A stretch of 41,898 nucleotides of DNA from a virus, in the IMG/VR virus record IMGVR_UViG_3300043774_000236, positions 1 through 41,898 of that record; one strand, given 5' to 3'. Under the pieces are notes generated by a model. It was not told where the DNA came from. It did no database searches and worked only from the letters and a program-made list of their open reading frames with translations. Positions within the stretch are counted from its first letter, which is position 1. Every line of letters begins with the position of its first letter. This document shows, piece after piece, positions 29,327 through 37,131 of the stretch. The position numbers and the translations under genes are program-made.

Positions 29327-29529
29327 GCAAAGGCTGGATAACAGTCGAGTTCCTCGGCGGCCCACTGGACGGCGCTTTGCGGCCCGTCCAAGTGGGCGTC
29401 GCCGTTTTCTATTTGGCGAATGGTGCCGTCATCCATGCGTATGCGTTGGATGAGATTCATGAGGGGCACTACGTGCGACAGGTGATGCGGCACTTCGAGG
29501 TGCTCAACGTGTCGCACTGGTTTGCTTGA
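29323..29529 (+). CDS. Small hypothetical protein
   Basis: The protein has 68 residues in an ATGA overlap with the previous gene. It reads as a compact beta protein (ITVEFLGGPLDGALRPVQVG, VFYLANGAVIHAYAL, HYVRQVMRHFEV). The GGPLDG segment is common in small phage proteins of unknown role. Confidence 0.55.
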   Translation: MSKGWITVEFLGGPLDGALRPVQVGVAVFYLANGAVIHAYALDEIHEGHYVRQVMRHFEVLNVSHWFA

Positions 29530-29550
29530 CGCTGCTGCGATGATCCGTGC

Positions 29551-29949
29551 ATGAAGCCGATCACGTTCAGCGTCGCAGGCGACCCAGTGCCACAGCCTCG
29601 GGTGCGAGTCAGCACACGCGGTGGCTTCGCCAGAGCGTACGTGCCGTCGAAGCACCCAGTGCATGCGTATCGTGACGCAATACTGCGTGAGGCTCTAGCG
29701 TGCGGTCTGACGCCACTCAGCGAACCGATTGAGGTGATTGTTGATGCTGTGTTCACACGTCCCAAGTCGCACATGAACAAGCGTGGAGTGAAGGCGACAG
29801 CACCAGTGCTGCCACGACCTGACTGCGACAACGTCGCAAAGGCTGTGCTTGATGCGTTGAAAGAGTTGTTTGACGACACGCACGTCAGGCGATTGATCGT
29901 GGAAAAGTCGTGGGGCGATGAGGCGAGGACGACAGTGAGGGTGCAGTGA
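29551..29949 (+). CDS. rusA: RusA-type Holliday junction resolvase
   Basis: The protein has 132 residues, the normal RusA length. Family landmarks are VAGDPVPQPRVRVSTRGG, HPVHAYRDAIL, FTRPKSHMNKRG, LPRPDCDNVAKAVLDALKELF and DDTHVRRLIVEKSW. The catalytic aspartates are those in RPDCDN and FDDTHV. It cleaves four-way junctions made during recombination and before packaging, and would act with the RecT-like protein. It overlaps the next gene by GTGA. Confidence 0.9.
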   Translation: MKPITFSVAGDPVPQPRVRVSTRGGFARAYVPSKHPVHAYRDAILREALACGLTPLSEPIEVIVDAVFTRPKSHMNKRGVKATAPVLPRPDCDNVAKAVLDALKELFDDTHVRRLIVEKSWGDEARTTVRVQ

Positions 29950-30467
29950 GTCGTGAGCTTGTCACATTTGGCGAAGATCAAAAGCAGGCGCTCGTCGCAG
30001 CGATGCTTGCATTTCTTGATAGGCCAGATGCCGCAGGACGTCTCATGACGGCAATGGGCGGTTTTCTGTTCGAGGATTGGCTAGCAGATCAAGCAGCCAA
30101 AGCCGGGTTTGACTTTGAAAATGTGTCACACAAGAAACTTCCGTATGACTTGGTCATTAATGGCTATCGAGTACAAGCGAAAAGCAGCGGGTCAACAAAG
30201 GGAACGGTTGATGTCAGGCCCGTGCGTCCCGTAGTTGGCTCTACATGCAGACGATATTCGCTAGAAGATTTTGATGTATTGGCTGTCCATCTTGCGTCCT
30301 TTGATGAGCGATACTTCATTCCTGTCAAAGAATTTCGCTGCCCTCAGTTTCAAGAGATGGTCTGCGGATGCTTCGTCAGAGATCGTCACGCAAAGTGGCG
30401 CGACGCATGGTCAGTCGTTGAGGGCAAGCGTGGTGAGTTTTCTAGCGAACAGATGCTTTTGTTCTGA
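29946..30467 (+). CDS. Putative PD-(D/E)XK nuclease-like protein
   Basis: The protein has 173 residues, GTG start in a GTGA overlap with rusA. FLFEDWLADQAAKAGFDFENVSHKKLPYDLVINGYRVQAKSSGS looks like a PD-(D/E)XK core: a helix with Glu, then PYD, then nine residues to QAK in place of the usual ExK. This resembles group I intron-type and restriction-like endonuclease folds. The gene is more AT-rich than its neighbours, suggesting recent transfer. It could serve in DNA processing, host takeover or as an inactive DNA-binding relic. Confidence 0.6.
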   Translation: MSRELVTFGEDQKQALVAAMLAFLDRPDAAGRLMTAMGGFLFEDWLADQAAKAGFDFENVSHKKLPYDLVINGYRVQAKSSGSTKGTVDVRPVRPVVGSTCRRYSLEDFDVLAVHLASFDERYFIPVKEFRCPQFQEMVCGCFVRDRHAKWRDAWSVVEGKRGEFSSEQMLLF

Positions 30468-30526
30468 AAAGCCCAGAAAACAAGGGCGAAACGCCTGCGA
30501 AGTGCGAAAAAGCCTAGAAAACAAGG
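30467..30526 (+). repeat. Pair of 19-bp direct repeats upstream of terminase
   Basis: AAAAGCCCAGAAAACAAGG (30467-30485) recurs with one change as AAAAGCCTAGAAAACAAGG (30508-30526), 41 bases apart. Two T-runs follow (30552-30557 and 30573-30577). They fill the 155-base gap before the large terminase. A packaging (pac or cos) recognition site or a regulatory region are both possible. Confidence 0.5.
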
Positions 30527-30622
30527 CATCCCCAGCGGTCTGTCGGGCGGATTTTTTAGGTTCTTCCGGCGGTTTTTGCTTCTAGCCTCATACGCGAGCT
30601 TGCCATAAATACAGCCTCCTGA

Positions 30623-32716
30623 ATGAACGCCCGCACTCCCAAAAAGACAGACGCAGCCAAACGCAGCTACGAGCGGCAGAAGGCTCAGGGCGGGCAGTGG
30701 TCTAGGAACATCTCTGCCGCCGGTCGAGACATCGGCAGCATCCCGCCGGTCAAGGACGCCAAACGCCGCGACGCTTGCCGGTCGTCCTTCCGCCAGTTCT
30801 GCGAGGTCTACGGTGCCGAGTCGTTCCCTCTGGCATGGTCTGCGGACCACCTGACGGCAATTGCCAAGATTGAGGCTGCGGTGCTGCGTGGCGAGTTGTT
30901 CGCCTTCGCCATGCCTCGCGGCTCGGGCAAGAGCACGCTGTCGATCTGGGCGTGCATGTGGTCGATGCTCTACGGGCATCGCTCGTTTGTGATGCTCGTT
31001 GGCAGTGACCAAGCGATTGCCTGCCAGATGCTCGACACGCTCAAGAGCCACCTAGAGCAAAACGACTTGCTCGCCGAGGACTTCCCAGCGGCGTGCTATC
31101 CAGTGCGAGCGTTGGACGGCATCACGGCTCGGGTGCGTGGTCAGACGTGCGAGGGCGAGCCGACGCACATGGGATGGACGGCAGACAAGGTGACGCTGCC
31201 GTGGATCGCTGGTGCCGCCTCTGCTGGTGCGGCTGTGCGTGTCGCTGGCATCACGGGCCGCATCCGTGGCGTCAGTCACACTCGACCGGACGGCAAGACG
31301 ATACGTCCTGACCTGTGCCTCATAGATGACCCGCAAACGGATGAGAGTAGTGCTTCGCCTTCTCAGGTGGCAACCCGCGAACGCATCCTAGCCGGTGCGA
31401 TCCTTGGGCTGTCGGGGCCGGGCAAGAAGATCGCCGGTCTTGCTACCATCACCGTCATCCGCCCTGACGACCTGGCTGACCGACTGCTTGACCGGATGAG
31501 GCACCCGTCGTGGCAGGGCGAACGCACGAAGCTTGTCTACGAGTGGCCTACCGCTGATGAGTTGTGGGGCCAGTACGCCGAGATGCGGCGAGAGGGGCAG
31601 CGTAGCGGTGAAGGCACAGGAGCCGCCGACGCCTTCTACGCTGCCAATCAGGCGACGATGGATGCAGGCTCTCGGGTGGCGTGGCCTGAGCGGAAGCACG
31701 ACGACGAACTCACGGCGATACAGCACGCATGGAATCTGCGGATTGACCGTGGAGAGTCAGCGTTCCAAGCGGAGTACCAGAACGCACCGCTGGCGGATGA
31801 CATATCGTCCGAGAAACTAGACAAGCGTGCGCTCGCCGCTCGTGCGATGACGCTTCCGCGTGGGGCTGTGCCGCTGTCGCACCAGACGCTCACTGCGTTC
31901 ATCGACGTGCAGGACAAACTTCTGTACTGGCTCGTCGCTTCGTGGGGCGAGTCGTTCGGTGGTCACGTCGTCGCCTACGGCACATACCCTGACCAAGCCA
32001 GCACGTTCTTTGAAGCGAAGAACGCAAAGAAGACGCTGGCACTAACTTCCAAGGGTGCCGGGTTTGAGGGTGCGTTATCCGCTGGGCTGGAATCTCTGAC
32101 GCAGATACTTCTCGGCAAGGATTGGATGCGTGAGGACGACGTGCCTATGCGTGTGCGTCAGGTGCTCATAGACGCCAACTGGGGGCAGTCCACCGAGACG
32201 GTGCGGACGTTCTGCCGGCGGTCCACGTTTGCGGCGAGTCTGCTGCCGAGTCACGGCAAAGGCATCGGTGCGTCTGGCGGCTCGCTCACGGAGAAGAAGG
32301 GGCGAGGCGAGAAGATTGGTTTGAACTGGGTCATGAGGCAGACGGCGACTAGCCAGCGGTACGGTGTCTATGACACGAACTTCTGGAAGACGTTCTCTGC
32401 GGCTCGGCTGCGTCTGGCACTGGGCGATCCCGAGGCTATCACGCTCCACGCTGGCGAGCACGACATGCTGGTCGAGCATCTCACCAGCGAGTACCCGGTG
32501 CGGACTGAGGCGAGGGGCAGAGTCGTGGACGAGTGGAAGCTAGACAACCGGCGAGAGAATCACTTCTGGGATTGTCTCGTGGGCTCTGCCGTTGCGGCGT
32601 CGATTGCTGGCGTGCATCCCGTGGCGACCGAGGCGGGTGGACGCCAGCGGAAGAAGGTGACAATCCCGAGCGGGCCGAATGGCAAGAAGATGATCCAAGT
32701 GAAGAGGCTGAAATGA
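30623..32716 (+). CDS. terL: Terminase large subunit (GpA-like)
   Basis: The protein has 697 residues. The ATPase part has Walker A MPRGSGKST (P98 to T105), and a Walker B-like LCLIDDPQ near 235. The nuclease part has FIDVQDKLLYWLVASWG, LIDANWG and NHFWDCLVG, giving acidic metal ligands; the DVQ...YW.V pattern points to the lambda gpA branch. It cuts concatemeric DNA and pumps it into the prohead. Length fits that branch. No small subunit gene is recognisable upstream, where a nuclease-like gene and direct repeats are found instead. Confidence 0.93.
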   Translation: MNARTPKKTDAAKRSYERQKAQGGQWSRNISAAGRDIGSIPPVKDAKRRDACRSSFRQFCEVYGAESFPLAWSADHLTAIAKIEAAVLRGELFAFAMPRGSGKSTLSIWACMWSMLYGHRSFVMLVGSDQAIACQMLDTLKSHLEQNDLLAEDFPAACYPVRALDGITARVRGQTCEGEPTHMGWTADKVTLPWIAGAASAGAAVRVAGITGRIRGVSHTRPDGKTIRPDLCLIDDPQTDESSASPSQVATRERILAGAILGLSGPGKKIAGLATITVIRPDDLADRLLDRMRHPSWQGERTKLVYEWPTADELWGQYAEMRREGQRSGEGTGAADAFYAANQATMDAGSRVAWPERKHDDELTAIQHAWNLRIDRGESAFQAEYQNAPLADDISSEKLDKRALAARAMTLPRGAVPLSHQTLTAFIDVQDKLLYWLVASWGESFGGHVVAYGTYPDQASTFFEAKNAKKTLALTSKGAGFEGALSAGLESLTQILLGKDWMREDDVPMRVRQVLIDANWGQSTETVRTFCRRSTFAASLLPSHGKGIGASGGSLTEKKGRGEKIGLNWVMRQTATSQRYGVYDTNFWKTFSAARLRLALGDPEAITLHAGEHDMLVEHLTSEYPVRTEARGRVVDEWKLDNRRENHFWDCLVGSAVAASIAGVHPVATEAGGRQRKKVTIPSGPNGKKMIQVKRLK

Positions 32717-33123
32717 TTTCCGTGATGGCGATTGACGGCGTTCACCCTCGCGACTTGTTGGCTATCAAGCTGCGAATGACGCACGATGATAGCGAATGGC
32801 AGCAGGAGGTAACCGCCGTCCTGGAAGGGCAGGCAAGCAACATCACTCCTGTCGCCTTGTGCCACCGTGACGACGGTCTAGTTGGCTGGGCTTGCTCTCA
32901 CGTCTGGCGTGGGATGCAGACGCTAGAGCAGTGGGTTGACGACCGCCACAGGCGTTGTGGGGTAGCAACTGCACTGTCTGCGGCACTTGTGGCACACGGC
33001 ACGCTTGATCGCCGTGAAACTATCGCCGTGTTCAGCGAGCACACAGAAGGCATCGCTCGCCGCCTTGGGTTCGCTGACGTGCATCGGTACAAGCACGACG
33101 GCTCTGATTGGGTCAAAGTCTGA
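32713..33123 (+). CDS. GNAT family N-acetyltransferase
   Basis: The start at 32713 overlaps the terminase stop (ATGA) and gives 136 residues. The acetyl-CoA binding motif is VDDRHRRCGVATALSAALV (R-x-x-G-x-A), preceded by the usual strand VALCHRDDGLVGWACSHVW and followed by EGIARRLGFADVHRYKHDG. The enzyme would acetylate an amino group of a protein or small molecule. Being between terminase and portal it might modify a virion or packaging protein, or host factors; the target is unknown. Confidence 0.8.
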   Translation: MISVMAIDGVHPRDLLAIKLRMTHDDSEWQQEVTAVLEGQASNITPVALCHRDDGLVGWACSHVWRGMQTLEQWVDDRHRRCGVATALSAALVAHGTLDRRETIAVFSEHTEGIARRLGFADVHRYKHDGSDWVKV

Positions 33124-33124
33124 C

Positions 33125-33164
33125 GGCACACCCGGTCTGGAACGCACGACGTTTCCCGTAGCGT
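33125..33164 (+). promoter_or_regulatory. Candidate late promoter, copy 3 (GGCACACCCGGTCT-N20-TAGCGT)
   Basis: Box at 33125-33138, TAGCGT at 33159-33164, spacing as at 5282 and 15563. The predicted start falls on or next to the ATG at 33172, so the head transcript would be leaderless. Confidence 0.5.
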
Positions 33165-33171
33165 TGCTCGC

Positions 33172-33375
33172 ATGAGCGACGAACTGCGCGACAAGATCAG
33201 CGAAGTGGCATCCGGCCCGAAGCGCGTCCGCACGGACGCAGGCGAGGTCGAGTCGCAGGACGTCGCCGCCATGATCGAGGCGGACAAGTATTTGTCTGCA
33301 AAGGCTGCGAGTGCCGGCACGAACAAGCGACGTGGTCTGCGTTTCAACAAGCTCCTGCCGCCAGGGACTATCTAG
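33172..33375 (+). CDS. Small head protein (head-tail joining-like)
   Basis: The protein has 67 residues: LRDKISEVASGPKRVRTDAGEVESQDVAAMIEADKYLSAKAAS and a basic end RGLRFNKLLPPGTI. Small proteins of this size and pattern immediately before lambda-type portals are usually head-tail joining (gpW-like) or stabilising proteins. A candidate late promoter lies just upstream. Function is inferred from context. Confidence 0.65.
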   Translation: MSDELRDKISEVASGPKRVRTDAGEVESQDVAAMIEADKYLSAKAASAGTNKRRGLRFNKLLPPGTI

Positions 33376-33376
33376 C

Positions 33377-34825
33377 GTGGGACTGCTTGGCAACCTGTTT
33401 TCGCGTGGGAACAGGCCGCAGCCTGCGGCTATGCCCGTGCGTGTCCGTGCCAAGTTTGACGCTGCCGAGAGCCAAGACGACCGGCGGCACTGGGCAAACG
33501 CTGACGCCTTCGCTGCGGATGCGGCACTCTCGCCGATGAAGCGGCGCGAGATGCGGAACCGTGCTCGCTACGAGCGTGCCAACAACTCGTGGCTCGCTGG
33601 CATCTCGTCCACGCTCGCCAATGACTTGGTCGGCACCGGCCCGCGTCTGCAATTGCAGTTTGGCGACGACGAAAGTGCACGGGCAATCGAAAAGCTGTTC
33701 TTCGACTGGGGCTGGCAGATCGACCTTCCGGCGAAGCTGCGGACGATGCGTGAGGCTTTGGTCGTGGACGGCGAAGCGTTCTCGCTGATGATTTCCAATC
33801 CTCGCCTGCCTGGCGTTCAGCTTGACCTGCGGCTTGTGGAAGCCGAGATGGTCGCCACGCCTACGGAACTGATGAGCGAGACGATCACGCCAGACGGCTC
33901 GACTGTTGACGGCATGGAGTTTGACGCCGTCGGCAACGTCGTTGCCTATCAAGTTCTCAACTTCCATCCCGGCAGCAATTTCCGCGTCAACACTTTGCAA
34001 TTCCAGCGCGTGCCCGCTGCCCAGATGGTGCATTGGTTCCGGCCTATCCGGCCCGGTCAACACCGTGGGTATCCAGAGGTGGCACCGGCTCTGCGGTTGT
34101 TTGGTCAGCTTCGCCGCTACACCGAGGCGGTTGTTGCTGCTGCTGAGACTGCCGCCGACTTCGCTGGCTTCCTGCGGACGAACTCACCTGCCGCCGAGAT
34201 TGACGAGGTCGAAGCGTTCGCCGAGATGCCGATTGAGAAGCGGACGATGGTCACGCTGCCAGACGGCTGGACGTTCGAGCAGCTGAAGGCAGAGCAGCCT
34301 ACGACGCAATTCCCGTCGTTCGTGCGTCAGATTCTCGGCGAGTTGGGTCGCTGCATGAATCTGCCATTTAACGTCTGTGCCCTCGACTCGTCGTCATACA
34401 ACTACGCGAGCGGTCGCATGGATCACCAAATTTACGCGACGACCCAGCGGGTCATGCGTGACGATCTTGAGCGTGTGATGCTTGACCGTCTGCTTGCGGC
34501 GTGGGTCAACGAAGCCACGCTTGCGGGTGTGCTGCCGGAAGGCGTGCCGCCGTTCAGCGAGTGGGATTGGTCGTGGCAGTGGGATGGCAAAGAGCACGTT
34601 GACCCGTCCAAGGAAGCCAACGCTGCCGAAACTCGGCTGCGAACGCACACGACCACTCTGGCTGCTGAGTACGCCAAGGCTGGCAAGCAGTGGGACGTGG
34701 AACTGCGTCAGCGAGCCGCCGAGGTGGCGCTGATGAAGGAACTCAACCTCTTCGTTGACTTCGCGCCGGAAGTGAACTACGGCGGAACGCTTGACGAGAA
34801 CGGCGAACCAATGGGGGCCGAATGA
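33377..34825 (+). CDS. Portal protein (lambda family)
   Basis: A GTG at 33377, one base after the previous stop, gives 482 residues; an earlier in-frame ATG would overlap the upstream gene. Lambda-type portal signatures are RARYERANNSWLAGISSTLANDLVGTGPRLQLQ, LRTMREALVVDGEAFSLMIS, LDLRLVEAEMVATP and the C-terminal DWSWQWDGKEHVDPSKEANAAETRL. It forms the dodecameric ring through which DNA enters and leaves the head. It overlaps the capsid gene by ATGA. Confidence 0.93.
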   Translation: MGLLGNLFSRGNRPQPAAMPVRVRAKFDAAESQDDRRHWANADAFAADAALSPMKRREMRNRARYERANNSWLAGISSTLANDLVGTGPRLQLQFGDDESARAIEKLFFDWGWQIDLPAKLRTMREALVVDGEAFSLMISNPRLPGVQLDLRLVEAEMVATPTELMSETITPDGSTVDGMEFDAVGNVVAYQVLNFHPGSNFRVNTLQFQRVPAAQMVHWFRPIRPGQHRGYPEVAPALRLFGQLRRYTEAVVAAAETAADFAGFLRTNSPAAEIDEVEAFAEMPIEKRTMVTLPDGWTFEQLKAEQPTTQFPSFVRQILGELGRCMNLPFNVCALDSSSYNYASGRMDHQIYATTQRVMRDDLERVMLDRLLAAWVNEATLAGVLPEGVPPFSEWDWSWQWDGKEHVDPSKEANAAETRLRTHTTTLAAEYAKAGKQWDVELRQRAAEVALMKELNLFVDFAPEVNYGGTLDENGEPMGAE

Positions 34826-36636
34826 ACGCAATCAATCTCAATTCTGGTGTCGAGTTCCTGCAAGCTGCCGAAGGCGATTCGGCACCGGCTGGCAAGAAGT
34901 TTCGCATCGTCGCCTACACGGGTGCTCCTATCCGTCAGGGCTGGAGCCGCGAGCCGGTCGTGATCGACATGGCTGGGATGCAGCTGCCGGCGACTGTGCC
35001 CGTGGTGGTCGGCCACGACTACGCACTTGGTTCAATCGTCGGGCAGGGTCGCCCGTTCATCGAAGCTGGGCAGATCATCGTTGAAGGCGAGATTCTGGCC
35101 GACAACGAGAACGCACGGCAGGTCGCCGCCCTTGGTGCCGCTGGCTACCAGTTCCAGGCGAGCGTGGGTGCCGATGTCCGCAGGCACCAGAAGATCGACG
35201 CCGAAGGCGTCACCACCGTCAACGGCACTGCCCACATCGGGCCGGTGCGAGTCGTCAAAGCCTCATCGCTGCGTGAGGTTTCGTTTGTCACCTTGGGCGC
35301 TGATGCAGCTACCAGCGTCGCCATCGCGGCTGAAGCCGACGAGGAGTTTTCTATGGCGGACAACGCCAACCAGACGCCCACCGAAGAGCCGGTCACGGCT
35401 GCGGTGGAAGCCACGGCGAGTGTCGCCGTGGAGACCAAGCCCGAAGTCGATCACGCCGAAGTGATCGCGTCCCTCACGCAGAAAGTTTCCAACATGGAAA
35501 AGCTCCTTGCGACCCGCGACGAGCGACCGGCGGCTCCTGCCATCCACATGGCGCAGCCGACCAGCCGCAGCCCCGAAGTGATTGAAGCGGCGTTTGCCCT
35601 CCAGGGCAACCTGCCGAATGTCGAGAAGCAGTACGACGCCAAGACCCTCGAAGCCGCTGGCAAGATTCAGCGGACGACGAGCCTCGGCGAAGTTCTGCTC
35701 TCGGCTGCTGAGGAAGGCGGCTACACCGGCTCGCGTCGGATTTCCGCCGCGACTCTGCGTCCGATCCTTGCTGCTGCTTGGGCGACCCACAGCATCAGCG
35801 GCATCCTGTCGGCGACCGTCAACAAGTTCCTGCTCGCCGGCTTCAACGGCGTCGAGTCCTCGTGGCGGTCCATCTCGTCGGTTCGCAGCGTGAACGACTT
35901 CAAGGCGCTGACGAGCTACCGGCTCAACGGTGGCATGAAGTTTGAGAAGGTCGCCCCTGGCGGCGAACTCAAGAACGCTGCCGTCAGCGACGAGTCGCGG
36001 ACGATCTCGGCAGAGACCTACGGCATCATGACGAGTGTCACTCGCAATGACCTCATCAACGATGACCTCGGTGCTCTGACTGCGGTGCCGCAGCGGATCG
36101 GTCGTGGCGGTGCTCTGAAGCTCAACGACGTCTTCTGGGCTTCGTTCCAAGATGACTCGGCGTTCTTCACCACGGGCCGTGGCAACAAGAAGACCACGGC
36201 GGGTGCTCTCTCCTTGAGCAACCTCAAGGCGATTGCCACGCTGTTCCGCAAGCTCAAAGACCCCGATGGCAACCCGGTTGCCGTTGAGCCTCGCGTGCTG
36301 CTCGTGCCGTCCGACATCGAACTGTCGGCTGCGGAGATCATGGGCTCGGCGTTGCTGGTTGGCGGCTCGTCCGCTGGCCCCAACGTGAACGTGCTCGCCG
36401 GTCGGTATCAGGTCGTCTCGACCAGCTACCTGTCCAGCGCCGAGGACTACTACCTGCTTGCCTCGCCGGCTGACATGCCGGTGATGGAAGTGGCGTTCCT
36501 CAACGGCGTGCAGTCTCCCATCGTTGAGACGGCGGAAGCCGACTTCAACACGCTGGGCGTGCAGATGCGTGGCTACTTCGACTTTGGCGTTGCCAAGGCC
36601 GAGTACCTCGCCGGCGTGAAGGCTGACGCTTCTTGA
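34822..36636 (+). CDS. Fused prohead protease and HK97-fold major capsid protein
   Basis: The protein has 604 residues. Residues 1-175 are a prohead protease: VVVGHDYALGSIVGQG carries the catalytic His, QASVGADVRR the Ser, and LREVSFVTLGADA.TSV the family end. Residues 178-250 are an acidic, helical scaffold-like linker. Residues about 255-604 form the HK97-type capsid protein (LGEVLLSAAEEGGYTGSR, TSVTRNDLINDDLGAL, RIGRGGALKLNDVFWASF). An in-frame ATG with its own ribosome site at 35353 would also make the scaffold-capsid part alone (427 residues). Self-cleavage presumably trims the fusion during head maturation. Confidence 0.88.
   Translation: MNAINLNSGVEFLQAAEGDSAPAGKKFRIVAYTGAPIRQGWSREPVVIDMAGMQLPATVPVVVGHDYALGSIVGQGRPFIEAGQIIVEGEILADNENARQVAALGAAGYQFQASVGADVRRHQKIDAEGVTTVNGTAHIGPVRVVKASSLREVSFVTLGADAATSVAIAAEADEEFSMADNANQTPTEEPVTAAVEATASVAVETKPEVDHAEVIASLTQKVSNMEKLLATRDERPAAPAIHMAQPTSRSPEVIEAAFALQGNLPNVEKQYDAKTLEAAGKIQRTTSLGEVLLSAAEEGGYTGSRRISAATLRPILAAAWATHSISGILSATVNKFLLAGFNGVESSWRSISSVRSVNDFKALTSYRLNGGMKFEKVAPGGELKNAAVSDESRTISAETYGIMTSVTRNDLINDDLGALTAVPQRIGRGGALKLNDVFWASFQDDSAFFTTGRGNKKTTAGALSLSNLKAIATLFRKLKDPDGNPVAVEPRVLLVPSDIELSAAEIMGSALLVGGSSAGPNVNVLAGRYQVVSTSYLSSAEDYYLLASPADMPVMEVAFLNGVQSPIVETAEADFNTLGVQMRGYFDFGVAKAEYLAGVKADAS
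35341..35355 (+). promoter_or_regulatory. Internal ribosome binding site and start within the protease-capsid gene
   Basis: GAGGAG at 35341-35346 is six bases before an in-frame ATG at 35353, exactly at the junction between protease and scaffold-like linker. It would let the phage make excess capsid protein over protease, as lambda does with C and Nu3. Confidence 0.55.
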
Positions 36637-36654
36637 TCTGAAGACAAACCGTGA

Positions 36655-36686
36655 CCGCCGGGCGGGAGCCCAAGCCCGCCCGGCGG
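36655..36686 (+). terminator. Strong GC hairpin after the capsid gene
   Basis: CCGCCGGGCGGG and CCCGCCCGGCGG form a perfect 12-bp stem around an 8-base loop, 18 bases after the capsid stop. No T-run follows, so it may be a partial terminator or an mRNA-stabilising structure for the abundant capsid message. Confidence 0.55.
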
Positions 36687-36727
36687 CATGATTCCAACCA
36701 ACTCCATTCCCAGAAAGTAGGTGATCT

Positions 36728-37051
36728 ATGGCTTCTTATTCTCAGGCTGGCTGTCTGATTGAGCACACGCCGTCGGCTGCTGTGGCTGCTGGTGCTGTCG
36801 TTCTGCTCGGTGATCTTGTGACCGTTGCCACTCATTCCATTGCCGCCAACGCGGCTGGTACGGTGGCGGTTGATGGCGTGTGGAGCATCGCCAAGGCTTC
36901 GGGCGCTGTCTCGCAGGGTGCGCTTCTGTACTGGGATGCCACCAACAGCGTCGTCACCACGACTGCCAGCACGCACAAGCGGGCCGGCAAGGCCGCTGCT
37001 GCGGCTGCGTCGGGCGATGCGTCGGTGATGGTCATCCTCAACGTCGGCTGA
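36728..37051 (+). CDS. Capsid decoration / DUF2190-like protein
   Basis: The protein has 107 residues, Ala/Val-rich beta protein: VAAGAVVLLGDLVTVATHSIAANAAGTVAVDGVWSIAK, then GALLYWDATNSVVTT, then GKAAAAAASGDASVMVILNV. The layout matches DUF2190 proteins, which follow the capsid gene in many phages and stabilise the head surface. A ribosome site AGGTGATCT precedes the ATG. Confidence 0.8.
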   Translation: MASYSQAGCLIEHTPSAAVAAGAVVLLGDLVTVATHSIAANAAGTVAVDGVWSIAKASGAVSQGALLYWDATNSVVTTTASTHKRAGKAAAAAASGDASVMVILNVG

Positions 37052-37069
37052 GTTCTCGTCCCACTGCAA

Positions 37070-37112
37070 GCCGCCGGCGGCAGCGTTTCATCCTTTCCGC
37101 GCCGCCGGCGGT
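37070..37112 (+). terminator. Paired palindromes after the decoration gene
   Basis: CCGCCGGCGG occurs at 37071-37080 and again at 37102-37111; each is self-complementary and the two can also pair over a 21-base loop. Together with the hairpin at 36655 they flank the decoration gene with stable structures. Confidence 0.45.
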
Positions 37113-37131
37113 CTTGTAGTCAGAGGTGCCT

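Noticed and set aside
30541-30600. Rho-independent terminators before the terminase (two GGCGG-T-run motifs)
   Set aside because: T-runs are present, but I could not find a convincing preceding inverted repeat for either.
35263-36150. A 295-codon minus-strand frame opposite the capsid gene
   Set aside because: Its codon pattern mirrors the strong third-position bias of the capsid gene and the product has no sensible domain.
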